Shown one piece after another: positions 1-12,200 of a stretch of 64,000 nt of DNA (position 1 is its first letter; each line of letters opens with the position of its first letter). The notes beneath the pieces were generated by a model. The model made no database searches. It was not told the DNA's origin and saw only the letters and a program-made list of their open reading frames with translations. Origin of the DNA: Owenia fusiformis. Taxonomy: Eukaryota > Annelida > Polychaeta > Sabellida > Oweniidae. Made by a program: the position numbers and the translations under genes. Location: contig CAIIXF020000006.1 in assembly GCA_903813345.2 (NCBI GenBank), forward strand, positions 10,484,348 through 10,548,347. Direction: 5' to 3'.

Positions 1-172
1 GTATCTTGATATTGGTTAGATCCCCCTATAGATACTCTGAGATAGTCTTGCATCATGTCCCCATACTGTCCCTCCCCATTCACTCTATTATTGTAAGGTG
101 TATCTTGATATTGGTTAGATCCCCCTATAGATACTCTGAGATAGTCTTGCATCATGTCCCCATACTGTCCCT
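1..172. repeat. 99-bp tandem repeat, about 1.7 copies, cut by the window edge
   Basis: The sequence from base 1 recurs from base 100 (GTATCTTGATATTGG in both) and matches to about base 172, a period of 99 bp. The array probably continues to the left. The small ORF over it is only a product of the repeat. Confidence 0.85.
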
Positions 173-519
173 ATTGAAAAATAGGGGTTGTTTTGAATTT
201 GGAGACTCTTAAATTAACACTAAGAGACCGATGCAAAAGTTTAATACAGGAGAGCTAACTAAATTTTAATAGTTAACTCCTAGACAGCCCCCCCCCCTCT
301 CCCTGTTAAATAAATATGGGAAATGTTGATCCTCGCGGCATTTTCAAAAGTATATCCAAATGCACTTGAGTTCATCAAATCGGCCTGTTTAAGTAAATTG
401 AAGGGTATTTCTTGCACTTTCATATATTCTTGATGATTGATTTTGTAGAAGTATATTTTGAGCTTGTCTTTTAAACACCAGTCCCGCTGTGTTGACAGTC
501 TTACATTTGAATGAAACCA

Positions 520-912
520 GGTACGATTTTTCTTTTTTCCTTATTCCTTATTTTACGCGTTGTAGGCAGAATCCCCATGACATTTTTTCTCACAAACATA
601 TATCAGTATCATATGTTTTAGAAAATGTACATGTTTGCGAAAGATTAGCTCAGACGACAACAGAATCGTCGATTTAATTCCTCACTTAAGTTACAGAAAC
701 GGTTTGGGTTAAAAGTGCAGATCTTAACTGTTTTTCGAAATACTGTTTCTGTAACTTAAGTGAGGAGTTAAAAATAGACGATTCTGTTGTCTTCTGAACT
801 ATTTGTTCGCAAATATGTACATTTTCTTAATCATATGATACCGATACACGTTTGTGTTAAAAATGTCGTGGGAATTCTGCCTACAACGTGTGAAATAAGG
901 AAAAATCGTACC
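520..912. mobile_element. Foldback (MITE-like) element with long imperfect inverted arms
   Basis: The left arm (520-700) and right arm (745-912) are reverse complements along most of their length. The ends are GGTACGATTTTT and AAAAATCGTACC; the inner ends are CTTAAGTTACAGAAAC and GTTTCTGTAACTTAAG. A 44-bp spacer separates them. There is no coding capacity, and the short ORFs across the arms are mirror artefacts. I could not fix a target-site duplication. Confidence 0.8.
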
Positions 913-1012
913 TTCGATGTTCCGACATTTTGTTACCGAAACGGTACCAGTGTAATCGAGTGGATTGAGTTAGATAATGCACTGAGTCACATTATGTACA
1001 TTTGAGTGATGT

Positions 1013-1081
1013 AAAGGAGGACGGAAAGTAATCCAAAAAATGACTGCCCGAAATATGTTGCAATACTTTCCGTCCTCCTTT
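1013..1081. mobile_element. Miniature hairpin with perfect 18-bp terminal repeats
   Basis: AAAGGAGGACGGAAAGTA at 1013-1030 is exactly reverse-complemented at 1064-1081, with a 33-bp loop. The same terminal motif, slightly diverged, bounds the larger foldback at 16290-16923, so this may be an internally deleted relative of that element. Confidence 0.75.
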
Positions 1082-1467
1082 GACTGCATAGGTATATATG
1101 TACCTGTACTAAGCATTCAATTTAGTAATAATTTGAGTAAAATACTGGATTGAGTTATGCATTTTATGACATTCATTCAAACTCCATTAGTTTTATTGAT
1201 ATAATTTATTGTTTTCCATGTAATATTGTAATGATCTTTTTATATCATTCTTGCTGTGCAGTTTATTGTGATTTGTATGAGTTTTCTAAAGATATCTCTG
1301 ATATTTTAATGTTTCATATGTCTTTAATCCTAAAAAAACTATAGATGAATGATACTAATAAGACTATAATACTATATTATTCAATTAAGTGCCTCTTTGC
1401 TAATAAAAGCGAACATTCCAAATAAATAATAAAAAAAATCACAAAATGTTAATATGGCATTTCTATA

Positions 1468-1746
1468 TACCCTGTGCGCAGTCTAGATATAAACTACCCT
1501 CTGCCTAGTATAAATTATATTACAATTTAACAGCTCTGCCCCCACGACTGGTGCCTGTGACAACCCGGCTCATTTCATTTCAAATCATTTCAAATCATTT
1601 CAAACCTATCATGCAGACCTTTTCTCACTTTGTCATTCAGATGACAAACTCTGATTGGCTCGATGATTTCAGAGATTTATTGTAAACTGAAAGAGCGAAT
1701 TACGAAGCTCTCTTTAACAAGTGAAGTTTAACTAATTCAAAATGTA
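1468..1746 (+). mobile_element. MITE family A, copy 1
   Basis: The element starts TACCCTGTGCGCAGTCTAG and carries the family core (CTGCCTAGTATA..., a GCCCCCACGACTGGTGCCTG-like block, GAAGCTCTCTTT near the 3' end). It is flanked by a 7-bp direct repeat TTTCTAT (1460-1466 and 747-753 of the second kilobase, i.e. 1747-1753). The 3' terminus is eroded compared with the copy at 52092-52469. Confidence 0.7.
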
Positions 1747-2219
1747 TTTCTATCTGTTATCCAGGTTATGTATGAGTAAAAACTATGATTGCATTCTTTG
1801 AATTCTTAAAATTAAGTCTACAACAAAGCAAGCTTTTTTAAAAGAATATATTCTATTATATAGAGTTTCTTTATAGTTTATATGATACCAGTATATATAT
1901 CCCTGAACAAATGTAAACATCCTTATTGGAATATGCAATTTGTACATGAATGTTGCAATTGCAGACACGGGGAGTTTACCTACAAGTTGATTACAATAAA
2001 GGTCACCTGACTTCGCCATGAAATCTGCACTCTGTATATTATTGTGCAATTATTTCTGATTTATTAGCTGTAAAAATGAAATATAATTTTATTTATGGGA
2101 ATCTAATTTATATAAATGTCAATTTTTACAGCAGATTGATTTCAATTTACAGTTTTCGATTGAGAATTTAATTTATTTAATGAGATATTCAGTGTAATCC
2201 TTGAAATTAAGCTAATAAT

Positions 2220-2336
2220 GTCACCACCCCAAGTGGTGACATATTGTTCCAGTAACTAATTTGTGGATGGTGTTCGGTGTCTTTAACATGATGTCTGTAA
2301 CAAATGGCATTTGTAACAAATGGCAGGTGGTGACAT
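2220..2336. repeat. Dispersed repeat B, copy 1
   Basis: The segment runs from CACCACCCCAAGTGGTGACA through TTTGTGGATGGTGTTCGGTG to GTAACAAATGGCAGGTGGTG. Relatives of the same order and spacing occur at 19600-19684 and, partially, 22905-23005 inside ACCS introns. The outer GTGGTGACA/TCACCACC motifs suggest short inverted termini. No protein is encoded. Confidence 0.6.
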
Positions 2337-2773
2337 TTTGCATGTTAATGCCTTGTTAGGTCACATCATAAACCTTTTGAATAAAACAATGTTTTAAAGT
2401 AAGAAGATAATAATTTCATTCTTGCTGTTTCTTTTTAAATTTCCAATTCTTGCTTGAGTTATAGCTTTTACATTCATGCCAGTTTTATTCAACATTAGGT
2501 TCTTAAGTCCATTAAAATGCCGATGATTGGGTATTCTGGCTCATTAACTTTAACCTCTTACATCAATTTTTCAAAATATTTTTATTCCAATTTTTCATAA
2601 AATTACTTAACGAAAACACAGAATGAATCCTGTAAGAAGAGCTGTATTATACTCTGAGGGGTGTGTGTTATATACAGTACATCTGTACATGTCACAAGTT
2701 GCCACACTATGCCTACCTTAAGTTAGCTGTTAAGGTAGTCTAAGTAAAATTATAATTGACTTGAGCCCTTTAC

Positions 2774-2984
2774 ATACTGTATAAGTGGTAATTTTGCCTA
2801 ATCATTTAATTTGCCTATTTCCTAATTTTTGCCAGGTTCGGAAAATTAAATGGCGGAAATATAGTCTTTATAATGTTATCCAATGGGAGGTTTCTTGTCA
2901 TTAGGAAAATTAAAATTAGGAAAATGATGAACTTTGACCATTCGGAAAATTAACCACTCGGATTAAATACCACTTATACAGTAT
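2774..2984. mobile_element. MITE with ATACTGTATAAGTGGTA terminal inverted repeats
   Basis: ATACTGTATAAGTGGTA at 2774 is matched by TACCACTTATACAGTAT ending at 2984. The interior is AT-rich with repeated TTAGGAAAATTAA-type words. It sits inside a wider pair of inverted motifs, GCCTACCTTAA (about 2709) and TTAAGGTAGGC (about 3058), which may be the ends of an older host element. Confidence 0.75.
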
Positions 2985-3187
2985 AGGCTTGCATTATAGC
3001 CTATTATGCTTTAATACATCAACAGGTCCCAAAGTCATCCTATCTCAAGAAAACTATTAAGGTAGGCGACCTGTACTGAGAAATACAGATAATCAACTTA
3101 ATTATTACTTTCTGTCATTTCTGAACAGACAAATGATGTTATTTTAGTCTTTTATTAAACATAATGTCTCTCTTTATATGCTTACAG

Positions 3188-3258
3188 CTCATGCGGCCAG
3201 ACATGAACAAGTTTGATGAAACCATGCAGCATTATTTCCAGTTCCATGGCGGAGACAG
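3188..3258 (+). CDS. ACCS: ACCS exon 1 of the window (internal exon)
   Basis: Acceptor CTTACAG, donor GACAG/GTTGGT, phase 0 in and phase 2 out. It encodes residues 1-23, ending QFHGGD. This corresponds to the family segment just before the YHG-type turn of ACC synthases; the tyrosine is Phe19 here. The donor is weak (GTTGGT), which is notable given the 7.2-kb intron that follows. Confidence 0.85.
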
Positions 3259-6200
3259 GTTGGTTGGATTTTAACATCTAGTGGCCTGACTTGACATCAT
3301 TGAAACAGTGATTTTTTTAATTTAATAATTCTTACATGGTTTAAACATCACGAGAAAAAATTATTGAAAAATAAGCCACTTAGAATCCAGGAGGGATATT
3401 GGGCAGAATTGAATTTGACAAATCATAAATATCAATACTGTACTTTCAAGGATTGCCCCCATGGTGTTGAATAGAGATTGTTTGATGGTGTCATATGAAT
3501 ATTAAAAAAAAGCCATTGGAATCCTTATGCCACACCTGTTCACAATCAAACTTTATTAAGCCCCTCATATAAGAGAAAGGTACATTTTATTCTCTATTTT
3601 ATCAACATTGCTCATTAAAATATATTTGAAAATTGACCAGTTTGTGTCTACAAAATAATAAAATTAGATCTGTCTTAACCTTTACCATGCTGCCTTATTT
3701 CAGCAAATATATCCCACGCAACTGGCTTATTTTTCAAAGAGTGCAAAAAATGATTAAATAATTAATATCTCAATAACTACTGAATGAATCTGGATAAAAT
3801 TTTCACAAAGGGAAGATACAGTGGCCTGGCTCATGAAAAAAATGTTCTCATGAATTTATTCGTACATTAACACGACTGGGCATAAATATACCATGAATAC
3901 TCCTCCGGAATCCGCCGCTCCGCCTCTTCGTCTGGTCAGAATCCAAATCTGAATTTGCAGCGATCGAATGTTCAATTTTTCAATTCAGAAAATATTCTAG
4001 TTTCTATTTTCGATGACCGTTATCGGCTTCCAAGAGCCTAAAGAGCTCGAAATCGTAATCCATTTCCTCCACATTTTCGTTGTGATCGTATTTGTCCGCC
4101 ATTTTGTACGATTCGTTCACTAAAAACGACTAAAACACTGTATAAATTGTTGAATTGAGAATTATTTTTCGAAATATCGCCATTTCTAGGTCAACAGGAA
4201 GTCATAATAGGCACTGAATAAATCGGGCAATCTAATTGGACAATACGAATGGCGCGAAAAAGTAAAGTTTTTAAATGTTTGAAATCGGGCGTACGGGTCC
4301 GCCGGCAGTTGTGAGAGACATTTTAGTCTCGGCGGACTCGTCCGCCGGCAGCACGCTAAAGGTTAAATTGCCATTCTGCAGGTCCATCAAGCTCTTTTTA
4401 AAAAAACTAGTTTCTGTGGATCACAGTGCATCTTTGCATTTTCTTTCATTTCACCTCTGTATTTTTAAAATCTGATTTCATCCCAAACCACTCAATATTT
4501 TCTATAACGAAATAAAAGAAACTCTTCTATGGTTAAACTGCATGATACATGCATGTATGATACTTCAATGAATTAGTCTCAATTGTACTGCTCAAGGATT
4601 TTGCTCTACACTGCATCTGTCACAGTTTGTATGGTTGTACCATAAGCTGATTGTACCAACTAACCGTGGATTAATACAATTCATGAAGATTTCTGCTTTT
4701 AATACAGGGAGACATCTGTGTCCATATACTAGAACAGTGCACTAACACTTCATTGAATATCGTTATGTTACCAGGCTGATGAATTTATTCAAATGTCCAT
4801 CATCATTTTCCTTCAGAACAAGGGATTTGATCGGAAGATTTGTTCGCAATGGAGGGTCAAGTTATTTTTGTAAAATTACAAAGTAAACCCCAAAATTAAT
4901 TTTGTAACTCATAATTCTGATTAAACCATAGGAAATGACCGCTCTATGCAATGGTTATATCATATATATTCACCTTTATTCCAAGTCCAATAATTAGAAG
5001 TTATGCCAGTAGCTATTGAAATTGGCATTATTACCACCTTACCGGGCCAGTTCTAGGGGTTTTAGTGCTAGTTTAGAAGGCATTCATTTTACTATATCGA
5101 CCTGAGAAATGTGTGAGGTCATAGTGGTGGTCCATATGGACCGGTCTAGAATATATTCTGGACCGGCAAATTTTCCCCGGGAAATTAGATATGGTTCAGT
5201 GCGTAAGATTTTCTTGCTATTTCAGCCCTGGTCGTTAACGGTGGTAATAATACTAATAATGTCATTTCCAAGGGCAATATAGTGAAATATTGGACCGAGG
5301 GCTATTCTGGACCCGGGATACTTAAGTCATTGAAAAAGGTTATAACTCTGCTTACCACAGTAGAATTACACAGTAACAAACCAAAGATATTCAACACAGC
5401 ATGCTTGAATGAATTACACCAGGTGTTAAAAATTGAAGTAAAATAAAGTTCTAAGGCTTAAGATAGGAAATATTCAGTTCTTTTACTATATTAGAGGTGA
5501 TGAATTATTAAACATGAAGGACAAACAGACAAGGGTAGGTGTGAAGGAACTGCAATTACTGGCTAATGGGATAGAATGTCATCCAAGTATTGTTTGTGTG
5601 GGTACAATATATTTTTAACGTGTTGCTTATGGGAAATGTCATCTGAAGTTACATCTACTCTTATCTAGAAGCTGAAAACTGAATTTTTAACATGGCTAAT
5701 TAAGCCTTGAAAGTGTTCATACTTCGAAAAATAGCCTGGATTGTGTCAGTGAATGTATTATTTAAAAGATCTATAATTGCTTCGGAAACACATTGACCGA
5801 TCTTGTGTGATAATTTACTAAAAGTCTCCCTGGATCGCCTTTTACCACAATTTACCACTTTTTGTTTTCTCAATGATTTGATTTTTAAAACCTGGCTTTA
5901 CTAATTCTCAAAATATTGATGCATTTTGATTGTTTACTTTATCGTGCTTTGAGGCATCCAGGGATTCATTTACATCCTCTGTCTCCAATAAAGAATCTTG
6001 GTATTGAGTTACATCCTCTGTCAAATGGGCCCAGTCAACAAGTGCATCAGCTCTTCCTTAGATAATTCATTCTTAGATAATCCATTATCTAATCCATTAT
6101 CACAACAATTACCAGTAAATTGAGTAACTTTTCCTGCTATTGTTCATATTATCATAGAGTAATTGGTTGAATGCATTTATGTCATTCTGCAGCCAATACA

Positions 6201-9200
6201 GGAAATGTTAGGAATCATATGAAATTCAGTTGAATTATGCATCATCGTCATAGTTACAGATATTTGAAAATCATGTACTGCGATTTAACTTCTTGGTCAT
6301 GTTCTATTTTGTTCAGTTCCTCAGTAAATGTCAATGAATTCTCTAAATTTCTTAAATATTTCATCAATTCGGATCATTGTCTAATGTGACAACTACATGT
6401 ATGTCTGTTGACTTTATTTTTATCTGTGGCATGTAACTGTTTTGTACTAATTTTGATGTTCTCGATTTCATGAGATTATATCAATCGGTTCTGTGTTGAA
6501 ATGCCTTGGGATGTCTTCTCTAATTGTTATTTTCCATTAAAATTCCATGTCATATCAAACCTTGCAGTTATTTCAACCAATAATTCTTGAAAAATAATTA
6601 ATAACAATTAAATAACATGGTACATTCATAAAACATTATATTTTTTTGATTTTTGTATATATGACACCTGTATTGAAAAACAAAATTTATTCATTGAAGA
6701 CTTGATGAATAATAAGAACCTTGTATCTACATTTTGTAGAGAATTCCATTCTAAAGGATGGCAGGTTTAAGTACTTCCTTCTTCTTTCTGTTGAATATCA
6801 TGAAAACATTTTATTAATGCAATAACATATATTTGATCACACCTTTTCCTTATTGATTTCCAGGTTTATTAAATAATTAAATGATTATTTACTGTGAGTT
6901 TGGACAATACATATAGAAAATATAACAATTGATTAAGGTTAATCAGTTCATAAGTACAATGTCATGATATTTATGGAATTAAAGCTGAGAGAATGGATCA
7001 TTAGCAAGGTATAAAGTAGAGGCCTACTGACATGAAGTTTATAAAAGTTTGATCTAGAAGTCTTAAAATGAATGCTGAGGTTGGCTAAACATTAACAGTA
7101 GTGTGCAATTGCCACCCTCAAAATAGTTTTCTATTTATGGATTTTTTATATTTTGAGAAGTGTTTTAGTTCTGATGGCTTGGAAGTTAATAAAATATTAA
7201 AGATGAAGCAGATAAGAATAAAGAATTCATGAAGTTGTTCACAGACAATTATTTTGGTATGAATAGGAAACAATAGCGTAGTTCCACGATTGCACTCTAA
7301 CTTGCTTAACTTCATATTTCTTGACATGGGGAAGGATCTCTTTCAGAATTTATTGGCTTATTGGAATTTAGAGGCAAATGACAGATTTTATTTAAATACA
7401 TGTGTTTCCCATTATTTGTGGTGGATAATCATGGTTTATCACATTTATACTATAAATATACAGATAATGTCAGTAAGGTCTTGTATAATGACAAGTAAAT
7501 TGTATATAATCAATATAAGGTTAGACAGTACACTTGCCTATAGATGGAATGCTACCTGACTTTATGATATGCTCATCTCAGGTAACACCCTTGATCTGCA
7601 CTCTGAAATTATGATATCAAACCCTTACCCTTTGCAAAATCTAGCCTCTCTGTTTCAGAGTAGCAATCATTTAAAAAATTGTCTACTAGTCTTACTTCAA
7701 GCCTTATGTCCGCATTCATTTTCTATCTGGCATGTCTTGCTGACACCTGAGTCTTTGAGCCCCTCTCCCATTTTATCCCTACATATTATGTAAAGAGCCT
7801 TCAAACTGTAATCAACTGCAGAAATCAGAGGGTTATATGACTAGCTGATACGGATCAGGGTACTGTAAGTCTGCAAGTCATCACTGTTAATTATATCTTC
7901 TATGACATTGCTTTTGTGTGTCATCATTACAAACTTATGATCAGAGAGAACAGGTTGAGTAATGGTACAACACAATTGCATGTAATGACTTGCACCAGTG
8001 AAGGCTATCTGCCAGATATACACTGATAGTTGATAATACAAATTGGCTTTGTTGCAGTATATCAGCTATAAGAAACATGTCATGGTCGAATTAGTATTAG
8101 AGGTAATCCAGTGCTTAATCAGAAGATTACCGTTAGACCTGATTATATTGGCAGAAAGTGTAGTGGGAGAGAGACTTCACCCCTCTCCCCCTGAATGTTA
8201 TCTTAATTAAAATGCTATTGAAACTAGACAGACAATTTCCTGTTTGTGGGGGCCGGAACCTTGCATATCTTTAATATTTGACTTTAATGGCCTTAGACAG
8301 TATACACTTTACTGTTCAATTTTTCTTTTTCAAAATATGTATCTTTTCATTGTATTTAGTGCACCCTGACCCTGGGTCACAGAGCATAGTAAGAACTCTT
8401 GTAGATGAAGCTCTCTATAAAGTCAAAAGAAACAAGATAATCCAGCAAAAATGACACTAGAAAAATATGAAGGCCATAATGCTGTTTTGACAAAACTGAT
8501 TCATGTCCACTTTTTATGGAAATACCAAGAGAAAGACAATGAACAAACTACATGTAAATGCTTGTTTTCTGTTGGTTAGGTAACACGTTAATGACGTCAC
8601 AAATTAAAAATAATCAACAGTGATGTGTGACGTTTAGCAATTCGTGGGGGCCCTTTGTAAAAATATGAATAGACGGGAATGTGCTCTACTTGGAACTTCA
8701 AGCCTGCACATAGTTTGGTCTTGCATCCATCCCATTGTGGCTCATTCATCTTGTTCACAGACAGACCTACCTCTACAGAAATACGTAGTCAGTCATCATT
8801 TTATTCAAATACGTTTAAAACAAATGAATTTCTAAAGGACTTGACAACACACTTTTTAGACATTTATGAAGGCTACATGTAAAGTTCTAAAATAATATCC
8901 TGTCATAGGTGTGGAGCTTTGTGTCCTCACATCATGGAAAACCATGCTCACATACAGGAGTATCATTGGATATTATATACTAGAGGAAGCCCTGATATTC
9001 TATGAAGCTCAAAGGATTTCATTCTGATACTCATTACATCTTTCTGTTTCACCAGAAACATCTCAGGACTGTCTGAGAAGAAATTAGATGTCATGGTTTA
9101 TCACACAGAAAGGATTTTAGGTCAATTGTACCTACCAGATCATATTTTACTTTGAATAAAGACACACATAGACACACACAGATATACACATAAATAATCT

Positions 9201-12200
9201 TAATCATAGATAAAAAACATAATTTTAGTTTAAACATTTATATATTCACACCTTATGCAGGTCTATGCCTTGATTGTGTCAATTTACATATATTATGCTT
9301 GTTTTTATCGGTTTGTGGAATCAGATGGAAAGAATGATGTGGGTTATGTGTTCCAAACGTGTCTATTTTCTATTAACTTCCAAAGAACTATATAAAGTGA
9401 GATTCTTATAGTGAGAAGCTTTCTCTCATATTCAAAAGTAGAAATAAATGTAAGGACATTAAGTGTGAGCAAAAAATATTTTTTCGTAAAAATATCATTT
9501 AGAAAAAACTGTTTGTGAAAAAGTTTTGAAAAAGTTAAGTCATATTATCCAAGGGAGACATGTCTAGCTTCTCTTAGAGATAACTACACATGTTTTAATT
9601 AATGGAAATTGTGTTGAGACCATTTGAAAGGCATATATTGTGTGGTATGAGATACTGTATTTTCAGCAATGATGTCTCAAGCAGAAAAATTTGGAAATTT
9701 TTCATGACGCACACAGTATACAGATCATGACCATGACAAGCCAAAATTAATTATAGATACATATTTTTATCGTAAACATTTTCACAAATAATCATTTTAC
9801 AAGTATCTGAATTTTTGTGGATTTAACTGCAAAAATAAAGAGAATAGAATAAACAGAAAAATGTTCCAGTTTTTATTGGCCCACCCTGTATATGGAGAAA
9901 GTAATCCTTGGATGTAATTTTCATACTTCATGCATGACTAAAACTATGCCGCCACGCTTGTTTTATTAATTAAATCAATATTTCAATCCCTTGATCATAC
10001 AATATTGAATCGTCACAAGTGATTGACCTTTATGGATCTTTAATAGTTCTTGGAAGTGTCAGTTTTGTAGTTAGAATATAATATTGATAAGTGTCTCTAT
10101 TGATTTTCACAATTCCATGTATGTACTGTCATAGGTTTCTTTAACATGGTTGATTGGTTATTTTCACTGTTTGATTTAAGAATCAACAATCAATAACATC
10201 TTTTGCAAAATAGAAGAGTATACCAGACCTGGAGACCCAGACTGGGATGCTTAAAAATTGATTGGGCCTCAAAAGAGTTTTGGGTCATTCTCAAAAATGC
10301 CTCCTCTTTCCAAAAGACTAGTCTCGGTTTGGAGAACTGCATGTTCGTACTCCATGATCGTACTTGTATATTGTAGTCTATGTATGTACACGTATTATAA
10401 AGTCATTTGTTGAATAAGTAAGAAGCTATCACACTTATATGAAAAATGTTTTTGTGTATAGTTTCAGACAGACTTTGGCAGAGTTTCTCCGAGAAAAAGC
10501 ACATGCTAACCAGGGCAGGGTCTCTGCTAATGATGTAAGTTGTCAACATTTTCCCGATTCTCTGCTATAAACCATTGCTAGATGTAGGAAACAGTCTAAA
10601 TATGAAGACCGTTTTTCAAATACTTATTTAGTATTTCTTTTATGAATGCCAGTTTTTAGTTTGCATAAACAAAATAAGAAGTTAGAAATTAAAGTTATAC
10701 AAAACAGAGAATAGATTTGTGTAATGTTATTATTTTGCTTCAGATTTTTGTGACATCAGGAGTTGCGTCAGCTTTTGACATCCTTGCCCATGCAATCTGT
10801 GACCCTGGGGGTAAGTATTGAATTTCATCTTTGTGTGCCATATGAATTTACATGTTTAGTTAGAACACTTGTTATTTTCTGGATCATTCAAAATCTTGCA
10901 TTTAGTAGGTGCGACCTGTATATTACTTGCACTGTAATGTACTTAATGGGAAGAATTTTTGAGAAAATTTTCAAATAAAATTGCTCTCATTCATAACCTA
11001 AATACACGAATACACCAATGAGCAGCCTTTTGACAGTATTTGATCATGGAAAAGTTCTCAAACTTCAGCACTTGGACCCCCCAAGAATGAAAACAATTTG
11101 TTAGCAACACCTGAATTCATTATTGCATCTTGTGCATTAACACAACATGAAAAATAAAAATTGAATTTTTTAAGAATGCATTTCATTGTATTCATACACT
11201 TAAAATTAACACATGGATCTTAGCTTCAATATTTCCCACAAGACATGTAAGTGATCAACATGGGTGTTCTAAGATTATTGTTGCATAATCTGTTTTCTCT
11301 GTCAGGTATGATAAGTTCTTTATGTATTTCAGACACCCTCTTGATCCCCTCCCCTCATTATGCTGGTATGGAACATTTTCACCAGCGTGGACAAGTCAAC
11401 TTATACAGAATACCCCTATCTAGTACAGTAAGTTTGTATTACTATAAGTTTTTACCATAGACATAGTGCCCCTTGTACTTGTTACATCTAGTTCATTATG
11501 TCTAGTTTACCATAGACATAATAGTCCTCTAGTATGTCTAGTACAGTAGCTTATATACTATAGTTTACCATAGACATCTAGATTAATCAGATAATCTAAT
11601 TAATCAAAATATTCACAGGTGCATTTTAGTTGAATTTAGGTGAATGGATTTAGAATCTTTTATCAATTGACCTTTTTCCATATAAATGGAAAATAGATGG
11701 GATCATGGGTATAAGTAGGGCTAGAGTAGGGCTAGAATACATGTACATGTATTGCCAGAGTCACTTAATTTCTTGATTTAATTCCATTTGGATCAACTTA
11801 AAACACCATTGGAACATAACTATATGATCTTATTGACATGTGGATTGTGATTTCACATTAGAATTGTGATCCTTCTAAGAGTATATGAACTTTTAAAGGT
11901 TTTTCAGCATTGTGTCAATGAAGATTTTTTCAATGAGGATTTTTTAGGCATCTAGAAAATTATTAGAATTTGAATAAAGGTAAATAATGGTGCAAATCAA
12001 AGTTGTTTTGATAGAAAATTACACACAGAATTCAAATATGCCATCAAATAGAAGAAAGTGTTAGTCTTCAATGGTTAAAAATGCAGATCTCCTAAAATAT
12101 CATTAAAAACGAGGCTTTAAAGAGATTTCAAAGGTATATGGAAAAAGGACCATCGCATGCCATCTCTCATTAGTTTGCATCTCTTGGAAGAGAACCATGA

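Larger units (their letters stand above)
3259..10461 (+). other. ACCS intron 1 (7.2 kb)
   Basis: The intron holds a TTAA-flanked element (3679-4362) and a MITE (about 5027-5251), described separately. From about 5330 to 10440 I see only AT-rich unique-looking sequence, a short CA-rich stretch near 9163-9200, and a CRE-like TGACGTCA near 8592. No coding exon was recognised. Confidence 0.7.
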
